The notes under the pieces were generated by a model, which searched no databases, was not told the DNA's origin, and saw only the letters and a list, made by a program, of their open reading frames with translations. Of a stretch of 64,000 nt of DNA, positions 7,671 through 15,732 are shown piece after piece. The first letter of the stretch is position 1; every line of letters starts with the position of its first letter. The translations under genes were made by a program, and so were the position numbers. The DNA comes from a virus: positions 1-64,000 of the IMG/VR virus record IMGVR_UViG_3300020183_000039. One strand, 5' to 3'.

Positions 7671-8578
7671 CAGCTCACGTAGTACTTGCCCTGGCCCTTG
7701 GTGCCGGTCAGCTCGTCGAGCCGCCCGCCGACCTGCTCGGCCTTCTTCCTGAGGCGCTTCATGGCCTCGTCGATCTGGTTCACGCGGCCGATCTGCAGGC
7801 GCATCTGGGCGACGTTGCGCTCGTTGGAGAGCCTCTTCATCGCGGCGCGGGCGCGGCCGATGAACTTCTCGCCGCGGGCGACCTCGCGCTCGCCGGCCTT
7901 GGCGTCGGCCATTGCGCCGCCCTTGGCCGCCCCTGGCTTGTTTGCGAACATCCGGGGATACCTGGCCGCGATGCGTGCCTTGATCTTGGCGTCCGCCCTG
8001 GCGGCTCGCTCGCGGGCCACGTCGTCGAACGTCCGGCCGGTGCGCCGGGCTTCGGCCTCGACCTTCGCGTTGCGTTGCAGGCCCTGGAGTTCGTTCCGTA
8101 GATCTTTCAGCTTCTTCTTGTCGCCGGACGCCTTGGCGGCGGCGATTCGCTCTTTGAGCACGGACATCCGGTCGGCCTTGGCGTCGGCCATTGCCCCGCC
8201 GCCGGAAAGATTGACGCCCCTGGCCTTGAGCTGGCCTTCGACGGCCGCGAGGGCTTGCATCAGGTTGTTGGTCTTGCCCAGATCGCCCGACTTCGCGGCG
8301 TCGCCGATCTGCTTGGTGAGGGAGGCGCGGAGCTTCATCGCCTGCTCGTTGCTCACCCCGCCGGACCTCGTCGCCTTGGCCCTCGTCTGCTCGGCCGGCT
8401 TGTCGCCCGCCTCCTTGCCCGTGCGGCACTGGCCGCTGGTGCCGTAGAACGAACCATCTGCTCGCTGGCAACGGGCAAAGTCGTACGACTCGCCCTGCTC
8501 CTCGGAGAAACGAAGGTGGAGGTCGTCGATGGCTTTGGCGGCGGACTCGCTGAAGTCGCCGAACTGCTTGAGTTTCAT
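7670..8578 (-). CDS. Tagged coiled-coil basic protein
   Basis: 302 residues. A lead helix (MKLKQFGDFSESAAKAIDDL) precedes YDFARCQRADGSFYGTSG and QCRTGKEAG (Cys37, Cys51). The rest is Lys/Arg/Ala-rich helix with two copies of GGAMADAKA near 165 and 220, encoded by a 21-bp perfect direct repeat. The C-terminus is LTGTKGQGKYYVS. No enzyme motif is seen; a nucleic-acid-binding or filamentous internal protein would fit. It is the equivalent, in the second duplicated block, of the 180-residue tagged gene at 10611-11153. Confidence 0.85.
   Translation of the reverse strand: MKLKQFGDFSESAAKAIDDLHLRFSEEQGESYDFARCQRADGSFYGTSGQCRTGKEAGDKPAEQTRAKATRSGGVSNEQAMKLRASLTKQIGDAAKSGDLGKTNNLMQALAAVEGQLKARGVNLSGGGAMADAKADRMSVLKERIAAAKASGDKKKLKDLRNELQGLQRNAKVEAEARRTGRTFDDVARERAARADAKIKARIAARYPRMFANKPGAAKGGAMADAKAGEREVARGEKFIGRARAAMKRLSNERNVAQMRLQIGRVNQIDEAMKRLRKKAEQVGGRLDELTGTKGQGKYYVS
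7894..7914. repeat. 21-bp direct repeat, copy 1
   Basis: Identical to 8173-8193; both encode the GAMADAKA segment of the tagged coiled-coil protein in the same frame, so this is an internal duplication within the gene. Confidence 0.9.
8173..8193. repeat. 21-bp direct repeat, copy 2
   Basis: Perfect copy of 7894-7914, 279 bases away in the same reading frame; a possible site for in-frame recombination that would change the length of the coiled-coil protein. Confidence 0.9.
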
Positions 8579-8605
8579 CAGTCTATTTTAATACAGGGAC
8601 TGCGT

Positions 8606-8803
8606 TCAGTCTTTGTTGTCGGCCGCTTCCATCTGGGCCTTGGCTCGAGCTGATTTAGCCAACTCTGCTGAATGCTTTCTTAACTCGTTGTTTCTCTGCA
8701 TGTTGCCCATCGCATAGGCGATATTGGATGCTCTGATGAAGTCTCCGTTCTCGAGGAGTTTCTTTACAGTCGGAAGCTTTTCAAATTCTTCTATAGTAAT
8801 CAT
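8606..8803 (-). CDS. Small helical protein in cassette
   Basis: 65 residues, MITIEEFEKLPTVKKLL... ending AQMEAADNKD. Mostly helical and charged, with no cysteine. Its ATG overlaps the stop of the 459-residue tagged gene (ATGA). It occupies the slot after a tagged gene where the kinases have their 50-residue partners, but its sequence is different. It shares the AT-richer composition of its upstream neighbour, so the two may have moved together. Confidence 0.75.
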   Translation of the reverse strand: MITIEEFEKLPTVKKLLENGDFIRASNIAYAMGNMQRNNELRKHSAELAKSARAKAQMEAADNKD

Positions 8804-10179
8804 TCTTCAAAGGGATCGGGATAGGTGGAGAGCTGAGAGGCAAAGTCTCCAAAGTCTTCTCTCTTAGACATGACTTCAAAGATTCTAGCGGCTTGACGGG
8901 CCGAACGGTCCCAGTTCCTATCTTCTTTAGAACCGGGTCGTATCTCTCCGCTTTCGATGAAAGCATCTTTCATAAACTTCGCATCTTCGAGCAAAGAAGA
9001 GCGGTCAGCAATCCGTTTGCCTCCGCCGCCACTTACATGTTGGTTCATATAGTTGACGAGGATCTCTTCCATGGGTGTAATCCCCTTAGTCCCAGACGCC
9101 TTGGCAAAGTCTTCTGATGATCTCCCGAGGTAGCTGTGAATAGCAGAGTGGTAGCGATCGTGCGATGCTGTAACATCATCAAGTCCGTTTCTCTTCTGCC
9201 AATCTTTCGTGTATGAATCAAGCTTTTCTTGGCTTTTCCAGGCATCCTTGCTTGGGGCTAATTTGCCTTTCTCGTATTCATTACTTACTAAGTACTTGCC
9301 AAACCTTTCTTCTCTTGAAGTCCCCAGAGATTTTACTCTGTCTTCTGCCTCGAGTTTTCTTTGTCTTGCATCTGCAAGAATACTCCCCCTATCCTCCCCA
9401 GCAGCCATGCGTCTCCCGTCTTCTTTCATAGCCGCATCGTAGGCAGCTTTGGCCTCTTTGAGCTCCTTGAGCGCCTTAGCAGTAGCTTTAGCGTCTGGAG
9501 AGTCTCTCAAAGCCTTAAGTGCGTCGTACCTTTCGTACTCTTTAAGGGTGTAGGTACCGTCCATGACCTTGCTTTTAAGAGCTTCGATCTGGGTTGAGAC
9601 TTTGGCCTTTTGAGCATCGTTCAACGGCTTTCCAGGCGGGGCGTCAAGAGCCCCATTTTCTAAGGCCTTCTTATCTTCAGCCAAGACTTTTAACGCTGCT
9701 TTAGCGTCGTCTAAGTCTAAACCTAGCCGATCATACTTACTGTCCCATTCGCTAGTGGTCTCAAGTTGCTTTTTGAGACCACTAATCTTTTCTTGGGTTT
9801 CTTTCTCTTCTCGGCTTAGGTTTTCTAGGGCCTTCTTTGTCTCTTCGCTCGGCCCCTTCTTTTCGGGCTCAAGAGGCTTCGCATCCTCAATCTTCTGTGC
9901 CTTGGCCTGCGGTTTCGGCTCAGCAAGAGGCTTAGGAGCAGCAGGCCCCTTGGGGCTGTCGGGATCCTCCACTTTGGACAGTTTTTGGAGTGCAACTTTG
10001 GCTTTAGCGTCTCCCGCTTGTGCCTTAGCCTGCAACGCTTGGATCTCCTTGGGGCCCACTTCTTTACCCTTACGGCATTGCCCTGAAGTTCCGTAGTAAC
10101 TTTCGTCTGGACGCTGGCAACGAACAAAGTCAAGGGTTTCCAGTGCTTGCTCTGAGAATGTTGAGTAGGTCCTTTTCAT
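8800..10179 (-). CDS. Tagged protein, unknown C-terminal domain, atypical composition
   Basis: 459 residues. MKRTYSTFSEQALETLDFVR then CQRPDESYYGTSGQCRKG (Cys21, Cys35), nearly the same as the 402-residue kinase's tag. Residues 75-120 are a Pro/Lys/Glu linker; 115-320 are long charged helices. From about 335 a distinct domain begins (ASHDRYHSAIHSYLGR, then ITPMEEILVNYMNQHV, GGGGKRIADRS, RNWDRSARQAARIFEVM). The HD...YH...H spacing invites a metal-site reading, but I cannot assign a family. Codons are much AT-richer than in genes on either side, a sign of separate acquisition. Confidence 0.88.
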   Translation of the reverse strand: MKRTYSTFSEQALETLDFVRCQRPDESYYGTSGQCRKGKEVGPKEIQALQAKAQAGDAKAKVALQKLSKVEDPDSPKGPAAPKPLAEPKPQAKAQKIEDAKPLEPEKKGPSEETKKALENLSREEKETQEKISGLKKQLETTSEWDSKYDRLGLDLDDAKAALKVLAEDKKALENGALDAPPGKPLNDAQKAKVSTQIEALKSKVMDGTYTLKEYERYDALKALRDSPDAKATAKALKELKEAKAAYDAAMKEDGRRMAAGEDRGSILADARQRKLEAEDRVKSLGTSREERFGKYLVSNEYEKGKLAPSKDAWKSQEKLDSYTKDWQKRNGLDDVTASHDRYHSAIHSYLGRSSEDFAKASGTKGITPMEEILVNYMNQHVSGGGGKRIADRSSLLEDAKFMKDAFIESGEIRPGSKEDRNWDRSARQAARIFEVMSKREDFGDFASQLSTYPDPFEE

Positions 10180-10592
10180 CGCTCGTCAGCTTTCTCCATC
10201 TGTGCTTTGACTCGCTTCGCCCAGGCCTCACCGGGATCCCCACCCCAGAGCAACCATGAGATGAGTGACGCGGAAGGCGGGTTGGTCGTGTGATTCTTTT
10301 TATAGGCCGAGTGGCGGGCGAAGAAGCTGACCATGCGGCCGATGGTATTTGGGTTAAGCGCTTGTCGATTCTTCAGCGAGGCTGCTCGAGCCACGCCGCT
10401 GCCGATCCCCTGCTTGCCCGCCTCCTCCGTGGAGAGCCCTCCACGCTTATGCTTCTTACGAAGCTCCAGGCCACGAGCGGCGGCATCCGCCACGGACTGA
10501 GGAGGGCGAAAGTCGATATGGCCGTAGCGTTCAGCCCACTCGGGGTTTTCTGCCCAGGCCAAAGCCTCTTCCGAGATGCCACCGCCGAACAT
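10176..10592 (-). CDS. Conserved 138-aa phage protein, copy B
   Basis: 138 residues starting MFGGGISEEALAWAENPEW. By eye about three quarters of positions match copy A at 7251-7670, including IDFRPPQSVADAAARGLELR and LISWLLWGGDPG. It sits between two tagged genes, as copy A does. Codon choice differs from copy A although the proteins are similar, so the two did not split very recently in this genome. The stop overlaps the next ATG (ATGA). Confidence 0.88.
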   Translation of the reverse strand: MFGGGISEEALAWAENPEWAERYGHIDFRPPQSVADAAARGLELRKKHKRGGLSTEEAGKQGIGSGVARAASLKNRQALNPNTIGRMVSFFARHSAYKKNHTTNPPSASLISWLLWGGDPGEAWAKRVKAQMEKADER

Positions 10593-10610
10593 CAGCCTCG
10601 CTCCTTAGCG

Positions 10611-11153
10611 CTACTTGGAACCACTTTTAGCCGCATTCTTATCATTCACGATAAGAGCCCGGAGGATCTCAGAGGATCTCCCGCGGTTATAGTCAACTGT
10701 GCCGCGCTTCCTCTCGTTATCTTGGTACTCTTTCAGCAGTCCTTTGACTTGCTGGAAGCCCGGCTTCTCGCCAAGTTGTTCCGACCGAGCAAGGAGACGC
10801 TTCCTGGCTTCGTAGAAGGCCTTGGTTCCCTTCTCCGTATCAAAGGCACGCCTATTCATGATGGCGCGTGCGTCGGACGCCACCTGCTTTTTCAGATCTT
10901 GGCCGCCGCCGGAAGGGGCCGCAGCGGCCTTAGGAGCACTAGGTTGCTTGGGCTTTTCCTGCTTAGCCCCGGCGTCCTTGCCCATGCGGCAGCTACCGGA
11001 TGTCCCGTAGAAAGACCCGTCGGCTCGTTGGCAGCGAGCGAAGTCGTAAGCTTCTGCAAAAGCCTGCTGGTCCTCGGGGTTTTCCGAGTATTTTAGAGCA
11101 ACCAGGGCCCTAGCTTTTGCTAGGGCCTCTTCGGTGAAATGATCTTTGCGCAT
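10611..11153 (-). CDS. First tagged protein of the cassette
   Basis: 180 residues from the ATG at 11153 (a TTG nine codons upstream keeps the frame open but runs toward the terminator). The lead MRKDHFTEEALAKARALVAL and YSE resemble other tag leaders; the tag is EAYDFARCQRADGSFYGT then SCRMGKDAG (Cys41, Cys55). A short Pro/Ala linker precedes a helical body containing ARAIMNRRAFDTEKGTKAF and ending NDKNAAKSGSK. No enzyme motif is visible. A GGGTAAAA motif lies about 32 bases before the ATG, after the PhoH terminator, so the cassette may begin its own transcript here. Confidence 0.82.
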   Translation of the reverse strand: MRKDHFTEEALAKARALVALKYSENPEDQQAFAEAYDFARCQRADGSFYGTSGSCRMGKDAGAKQEKPKQPSAPKAAAAPSGGGQDLKKQVASDARAIMNRRAFDTEKGTKAFYEARKRLLARSEQLGEKPGFQQVKGLLKEYQDNERKRGTVDYNRGRSSEILRALIVNDKNAAKSGSK

Positions 11154-11184
11154 TGTCTTTAACTGGGTGGATAACCACAAGGAG

Positions 11185-11192
11185 TTTTACCC
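11185..11192 (-). promoter_or_regulatory. GGGTAAAA motif upstream of tagged cassette
   Basis: GCGGGTAAAACTCC on the minus strand, 32 bases before the first tagged gene and just after the PhoH terminator. One of a set at similar spacing; candidate phage late promoter element (inference). Confidence 0.4.
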
Positions 11193-11194
11193 GC

Positions 11195-11224
11195 AAAAGA
11201 AAAGCCCGAGGATGTCCCCGGGCT
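11195..11224 (-). terminator. Rho-independent terminator after PhoH-like gene
   Basis: Minus strand: AGCCCGGGGA-cat-CCTCGGGCT stem (one weak pair) followed by TTTTCTTTT. It lies 17 bases past the PhoH stop and separates it from the tagged cassette. Confidence 0.8.
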
Positions 11225-11240
11225 CGCGAGCATTAAGCTC

Positions 11241-12044
11241 TTAGTCGTCGTATCGGTCTAGAATGTGAGCGATCACAGAGTTTCGTACGATGTCCTCTTT
11301 TTCGAACTGCACGATCCCAACGTCCCGCATGTCCCGAAGCCGGTAGACTGCGTCAAGAAGGCCATTGTCCTTGCGGAACACCTCTAGATCAGACTGCTTC
11401 GTGTCACCCACGATCGCCATCTTGGAATCCTGACCCAAGCGAGTCAGGCACGTCTTCACGTGCGACGGGAGCATGTTCTGCGCCTCGTCGACCACAATGA
11501 AACAGTCGTTGAAGGAGCGCCCGCGGACGTCCTCCAGAAGTACGGGCTCGACGAGCCCTTTGTTGATCAGGTATTCGGCGGCGCCTTGGTTGCGCATCAT
11601 CACCGGTAGATTGTCGAGAACTGGCCCGATTAACGGGCGGACTTTCTCGTTGAAGTCACCAGGGAGAGCACCACGGCCTCTCTGGAACTCCACTCCAACA
11701 TCGCTGCGGATGTAGATGACTTTCTCGACCTCACCCCTGGTGACTTGGGTCATTCCGAACCAGAGGGCGAGGAGGGTCTTGCCAGTTCCTGCGTGGCCAT
11801 GAGCCAGCGTGACTGCATTGCGCTCCATCTGGTTCCAGAACTCGTCCTGCCTCCAGGTCATAGCCTTGAAGGGGAGGAGGTCCATGCCTCTTTCACGGTG
11901 GACGACGTCTTCGACTTGACGCCGTACTTTGCGCTTCTCTCGAGCGGTAGGCATTAGATTGCGGATAGCGAAGGTTTGAGTTTCGACGAGGACAAACTCT
12001 AGGTGATCACCGGACTCACCTCCTTCTTCTTTGCCACCATACAT
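11241..12044 (-). CDS. phoH: PhoH-like P-loop ATPase
   Basis: 267 residues. Walker A GHAGTGKT at 83-90, Walker B/DEAQN motif in FIVVDEAQNMLPSHVKTCLTRLG, then MAIVGDTKQSD, the sensor segment typical of PhoH. The family is a putative ATP-driven RNA helicase/ATPase, common in marine phages but of unclear role. The acidic N-terminal ~60 residues are extra. GGGAG precedes the ATG, and GGGTAAGA lies 30 bases upstream. Terminator immediately downstream. Confidence 0.95.
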   Translation of the reverse strand: MYGGKEEGGESGDHLEFVLVETQTFAIRNLMPTAREKRKVRRQVEDVVHRERGMDLLPFKAMTWRQDEFWNQMERNAVTLAHGHAGTGKTLLALWFGMTQVTRGEVEKVIYIRSDVGVEFQRGRGALPGDFNEKVRPLIGPVLDNLPVMMRNQGAAEYLINKGLVEPVLLEDVRGRSFNDCFIVVDEAQNMLPSHVKTCLTRLGQDSKMAIVGDTKQSDLEVFRKDNGLLDAVYRLRDMRDVGIVQFEKEDIVRNSVIAHILDRYDD

Positions 12045-12073
12045 GGCTCTCCCTTGCGGGTGTCCGAGGCGGT

Positions 12074-12080
12074 CTTACCC
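12074..12080 (-). promoter_or_regulatory. GGGTAAG motif upstream of PhoH
   Basis: GCGGGTAAGACC on the minus strand, 30 bases before the PhoH ATG, in the short gap after the terminase gene. Same motif and spacing as upstream of several structural genes. Confidence 0.4.
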
Positions 12081-12126
12081 GCTACACTTCATTGCGTGCG
12101 TGCTCAAGAGCGCGCTAGCTACACGC

Positions 12127-13836
12127 TTAGTCGATGCCGACGTCGTACTTCAGGTCTGACCGGCCTCGGTAGCCTCTCTGCCCAGTAAGCCCGTCACCGA
12201 AGGCCCAGGACGTCTCGTTTGGCGATAGGATCTGCCGACCCTTGCCGCTTTTAAGCTCCGTGAAGTCCCTCATCAAAGCCGCACGGTCCTCCGCTCGTCC
12301 GATGCCCGACTTCATCATGTCCATGGCGTTCGCGTGGCCCGAAGCGTCCAGATGGAAAGAATAGTACGTCAAACCCCAAACCACTGCGTCCGTCTTGTCA
12401 TCGTGAGGGACGAACGGGAATGCCGTAAGCTCCTTGACAAAATCGTCTACCCAGGCTCCCTCGACAAAATGCACTCGCTTAGCTTCGAACAGCGGGCACA
12501 CCGTCTGAAGCCGCACCGTCTTGGACTTCAGTGGCTTGAACTTGTGGATCTGGATCTTGCTCTCCCGTTCCAGCATCTGGATCAGGGACTGGCCAGACGC
12601 GGCCTGCTCGATGGTCATGAACCGAGCGTTGTAGTACTTCTGGGTCTGCTGGACCATCGCGAGAAGGTCAGGGAATCCCCAGCGCCCGTGGACCAGCTCC
12701 CGGATATAGATGTTGTCCGGGTCCTTCTTCGAGAACCCTACCACGGCGATGACACTCTCGTCCGCGCTCTGCTTCTCCGAGAACGCCGTGTCGAGCGACA
12801 TGTACGTGATGTCGAACTCCGGGCATTCGTCAGCCGGCTTCACGCTGATCCAGCCAGCCTTGACGATGGAGCCTTCCTGTGCGGCGGGAAGACCTTGGTA
12901 CAGAGCGGCGAACTTTGCGCTGCCCATGATCCTCTTCTGGGAGAGGAGCATCTCTGTCGTGAAGATCGGGTTGGACGGCCAGTGCGACTCTCCATTCTTG
13001 CGCCCGAGCGGATCGATCGCCTCGTTCTCGCAGAGACCTGGCACGTTCACCCAGCGCCACCCCATCGGGTTCTCGACCTCGTCGTAGAGCCCGTCGCCGT
13101 CCATCAGGATCCCGTGAAGATCTTTCTCGTGGAAACGAGTACCGATGAGAAGCTGAGCCCAGCGGTTGGTGCGACGAGTAGACGCTTGTTCACCCCACCA
13201 GTCTTCCAGGCCTTCCAACGCTGCACGCGAATCCGAACCTTTGAGCGGGTCGTCGATCACCATTGCCCCGACACCCGGGCTATCTTCCGCCGGTGTACCG
13301 GCCGTGAAACCGGTCATCACGCCGCCTACTGACGTAGCGAGGATGAAGCCTCCGCCCTTCATGTCGTACTTGGAGTCCGGGTGGAAACCCAGCCAGTTCG
13401 GGAACACCCGAGTGAACTGCTTATGGCGTAGGTACCCGTGGATGCCTCGGAGGAAGCGATTCGAGAGCTGTTGGCCGTACGAAGCGAGGATGTGCTGGGT
13501 TTGCTGGTCTCGCCCTAGCAGCCACGCCACGAACAACTGTGATAGCATCGACTTGCCCGAGCGCGGAGCGCAACTCACGATAAGACGAGAGTAACGCCAG
13601 TCCGCGATGTCCTCGAAGCCCGAGGCGATGATCTCGTGGAACGGCTCGACCTTGAGTTTTCCGTCAAGCATCAGGTCGGCGAACGCCAGAAAGCAAGAGC
13701 GCGCCGCGCGGAATTTGAAGTCCTGCAGCACGCTCTTCGGCGCTTCCATGAGTTCTAGCTCGCGGAGGCCTCTCTTGTAGACGCGCCAGCTCGAATGCTC
13801 CTCGAGCTGTGACGCGTGGGTGATGATCGGTCTCAT
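12127..13836 (-). CDS. terL: Terminase large subunit
   Basis: 569 residues; packages DNA into the prohead. Walker A CAPRSGKS at 89-96; Walker B AMVIDDPLKG near 200 with a following TRFHEKD coupling-like segment; the nuclease domain begins ITYMSLDTAFSEKQSADES (DxA acid near 350) and ends with DDKTDAVVWGLTYY near 500. The length and order ATPase then RNase H-like nuclease are normal for TerL. The ATG overlaps the upstream small gene's stop by ATGA. No intein or frameshift seen. Confidence 0.95.
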   Translation of the reverse strand: MRPIITHASQLEEHSSWRVYKRGLRELELMEAPKSVLQDFKFRAARSCFLAFADLMLDGKLKVEPFHEIIASGFEDIADWRYSRLIVSCAPRSGKSMLSQLFVAWLLGRDQQTQHILASYGQQLSNRFLRGIHGYLRHKQFTRVFPNWLGFHPDSKYDMKGGGFILATSVGGVMTGFTAGTPAEDSPGVGAMVIDDPLKGSDSRAALEGLEDWWGEQASTRRTNRWAQLLIGTRFHEKDLHGILMDGDGLYDEVENPMGWRWVNVPGLCENEAIDPLGRKNGESHWPSNPIFTTEMLLSQKRIMGSAKFAALYQGLPAAQEGSIVKAGWISVKPADECPEFDITYMSLDTAFSEKQSADESVIAVVGFSKKDPDNIYIRELVHGRWGFPDLLAMVQQTQKYYNARFMTIEQAASGQSLIQMLERESKIQIHKFKPLKSKTVRLQTVCPLFEAKRVHFVEGAWVDDFVKELTAFPFVPHDDKTDAVVWGLTYYSFHLDASGHANAMDMMKSGIGRAEDRAALMRDFTELKSGKGRQILSPNETSWAFGDGLTGQRGYRGRSDLKYDVGID

Positions 13837-14129
13837 TCCGACTTGTTCTGCCCGAGTTTCTTGAGGAGGTCGTCGACCTTGGACGTGTACTCGTGGCTCT
13901 TAGCCAACTCTTTCTCGGCTTTAGACTCCGACTCGTTGATCGCCACGATGTCCGCCATGAGATCGCGATGGGTCTTGATCGCGGAATTGAAGATGGAGAT
14001 CAGGTCGCGGATAGGAGCCTCACCCATCGACACTTCGATGTCGTCAAGAGCGGACTTGGCGACACGGAGGACGTCTTCGGCAAGCTTCTGCTTCTGCTCG
14101 ATGATCTTCTCGTTGCGGCTGTGTTCCAT
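13833..14129 (-). CDS. Small helical protein, candidate terminase small subunit
   Basis: 98 residues from the ATG at 14129 (MEHSRNEKIIEQ). I prefer this over an in-frame GTG at 14174 that would overlap the 58-residue gene by 41 bases. Long helices, KLAEDVLRVAKSALDDIE and HRDLMADIVAINESESKAEKELAKS. It directly precedes terL with an ATGA overlap, where small terminases usually lie, but no HTH motif is clear. The role is inferred from position. Confidence 0.6.
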   Translation of the reverse strand: MEHSRNEKIIEQKQKLAEDVLRVAKSALDDIEVSMGEAPIRDLISIFNSAIKTHRDLMADIVAINESESKAEKELAKSHEYTSKVDDLLKKLGQNKSE

Positions 14130-14133
14130 GGGT

Positions 14134-14310
14134 TCAGAAGTTACGTCGACAGCGGGAGCACCCGTTACCGGCACGAGCGTCTAGACGCTGGCCTCCGGTG
14201 GGCGGCGTGTGAAGCGCTTTGATGATGCGTTGAGCAGCGGCCTTGTCACCGCGATGCATGGCTTTATAGTACTCTTTCCAGAGCTGCTCTCTGGACCTCG
14301 GATCATACAT
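14134..14310 (-). CDS. Small Cys-containing protein next to terminase
   Basis: 58 residues, MYDPRSREQLWKEYYKAMHRGD, ending GNGCSRCRRNF. The tail has a single CxxC, so metal binding would need a dimer or partner. It overlaps the upstream gene by 8 bases and ends 4 bases before the next ATG. Similar small 'W.EYYKA..RGD..A...I...C..C..NF' proteins occur next to phage terminases, from memory; role unknown. Confidence 0.7.
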   Translation of the reverse strand: MYDPRSREQLWKEYYKAMHRGDKAAAQRIIKALHTPPTGGQRLDARAGNGCSRCRRNF

Positions 14311-14515
14311 CATCGTCGTCCTCCTGGTCCATCGTGCCGTAGATCGCGTCGAGCAATTCGGACAGAGCGGTCTCTTCGTCTTCGAACTTCTCCACGAAAG
14401 ACTCGGGGACCTGAGACGACAGGACCTTGATATGGGTCCTTCGCATCCGTTTGTACTTTGCCGAGTCGACGTTGGAGCTAAGATCCGAGAGATCCACTCC
14501 GTACCTTAATTGCAT
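14303..14515 (-). CDS. Small acidic hypothetical protein
   Basis: 70 residues, MQLRYGVDLSDLSSNVDSAK ... ending MDQEDDDDV. Basic near the N-terminus (KYKRMRRTHIK), acidic at the C-terminus. It overlaps the end of the 408-residue virion gene by 10 bases and the next gene by 8, consistent with a translationally coupled late operon. No motif recognised. Confidence 0.75.
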   Translation of the reverse strand: MQLRYGVDLSDLSSNVDSAKYKRMRRTHIKVLSSQVPESFVEKFEDEETALSELLDAIYGTMDQEDDDDV

Positions 14516-15732
14516 GAGTCGATCTTACCCTCTTCCAGGGTGGTCTCATCGCAGTCGAGAAGTGGGATGTAGTCCTTCGGATTGAGAAGCGTGAGCTCCA
14601 GCTTCTTAACCCAGGCACGTCCGATAGGCGTGCTTCCGACAAGCTGGTAGACAACGTTGTTGTGGGTCATCTCGGTTCCGATAGCCGTCGGGAAGAGAGC
14701 GCCGTAACGGACTCTCAGTGTGCCCTTGCTCGGGTCGGTAGGGTCCACGTAGAGCAGAGACTGGAATTCGTTGATGTAGCCGTAACCGTTGACTGGAAGA
14801 TTAGTAGCGATGAAGTTCTCGGTGTTAGCGGCTGTCACGGGCGTGTAGGTCTCTCCGTTGATACGAACAAGGCCGCCTCCTGGTGCTTCGCCCACCAGAC
14901 TTAGAAGCTTGTTGCCGGTATCAGCTCCGAAGAATGACCTCACGAACTGCCCGCTAGGGCCGCACTCCGTCTTGATGTTGATGATCTCGAAGGTGTCGGT
15001 GTCGTCTTTGGTACCGGTGCACGCCAAGCAGTAGCCGAGACTGATCTCCTCTGCTGTCATGAAGACCTGGGCAGGATCCCACTTGTAAACCAGATCCCCG
15101 TTGTCGGCGTACTCCACACCAGCGTACTCCTCGGAGTACGGGATCGACGGGTTGGGCGGAGGAAGAACCGGAGCGTAGATAATGTTGCCGCAGACGGTCT
15201 CTCCTGGCCCAACGACCTGCTTGGTGTTCTGCGGGAAGAGTTTGGAGCAGTCTCCACGCTGCACGCATGGGTCGATGGCGATGGCTCGCTCGATGTCCTG
15301 CACTACAAGTTGCCACTGCTGGCTGTAGGTGTAGTGGGACGAGTCCGTGAGGCCCGTGAACTGCTCAGAGATCATGTAGAACGGCTGCACCACCTCGACT
15401 CCTGAGTTCGGAGGCACTGCGTTCGTGAGCGTCATCTTCGAGGCCGCGCAAAGCTGCACTGCGAAGTCGTGGCCGGACTGGCTTAGGTACGACTGGGACG
15501 CGATGTTCACCTCGAAGATCATCGTGTCCTCGGAGGTCAGAGGCGCCTGGCGGATGACGTTGCCGCTGGTCGACACGTAGCGAACGACGATAGAGTTCAC
15601 CATCTGGAGGATCCCCTCCTCGTCGATCACGTCCGCGAGTCGAACAACATTGACGCCCAGCGGCACCAAGGGCGATGAGAGGAGCATGTCAGTCATGAAC
15701 CTCTCGATCTTCGTGATCGAATCGAGTCTCAT
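14506..15732 (-). CDS. Putative virion protein of tail/fibre region
   Basis: 408 residues. N-terminal MTDMLLSSPLVPLGVNVVRL and VNSIVVRYVSTSGNVI fit a compact alpha/beta domain seen in tail-completion or gp37-like proteins. From about 130 it has Cys residues in pairs (DPCVQRGDC, LGYCLACTGTKDD) and beta-rich sequence, with repeated NGETYTP-type turns. No enzyme motif. It shares a base with the fibre gene's stop. A virion or fibre-assembly protein is the best guess. Confidence 0.7.
   Translation of the reverse strand: MRLDSITKIERFMTDMLLSSPLVPLGVNVVRLADVIDEEGILQMVNSIVVRYVSTSGNVIRQAPLTSEDTMIFEVNIASQSYLSQSGHDFAVQLCAASKMTLTNAVPPNSGVEVVQPFYMISEQFTGLTDSSHYTYSQQWQLVVQDIERAIAIDPCVQRGDCSKLFPQNTKQVVGPGETVCGNIIYAPVLPPPNPSIPYSEEYAGVEYADNGDLVYKWDPAQVFMTAEEISLGYCLACTGTKDDTDTFEIINIKTECGPSGQFVRSFFGADTGNKLLSLVGEAPGGGLVRINGETYTPVTAANTENFIATNLPVNGYGYINEFQSLLYVDPTDPSKGTLRVRYGALFPTAIGTEMTHNNVVYQLVGSTPIGRAWVKKLELTLLNPKDYIPLLDCDETTLEEGKIDSCN

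Noticed and set aside
7251-8471. 406-aa minus-strand frame containing the 139-aa protein
   Set aside because: Its first ~265 residues are Arg/Gly/Gln-rich shadow of the 302-aa tagged gene; the real start is the ATG at 7670 by comparison with the 138-aa paralogue.
13833-14174. GTG start giving a 113-aa version of the gene before terL
   Set aside because: It overlaps the conserved 58-aa gene by 41 bases and has no ribosome site; ATG at 14129 fits the gene spacing.
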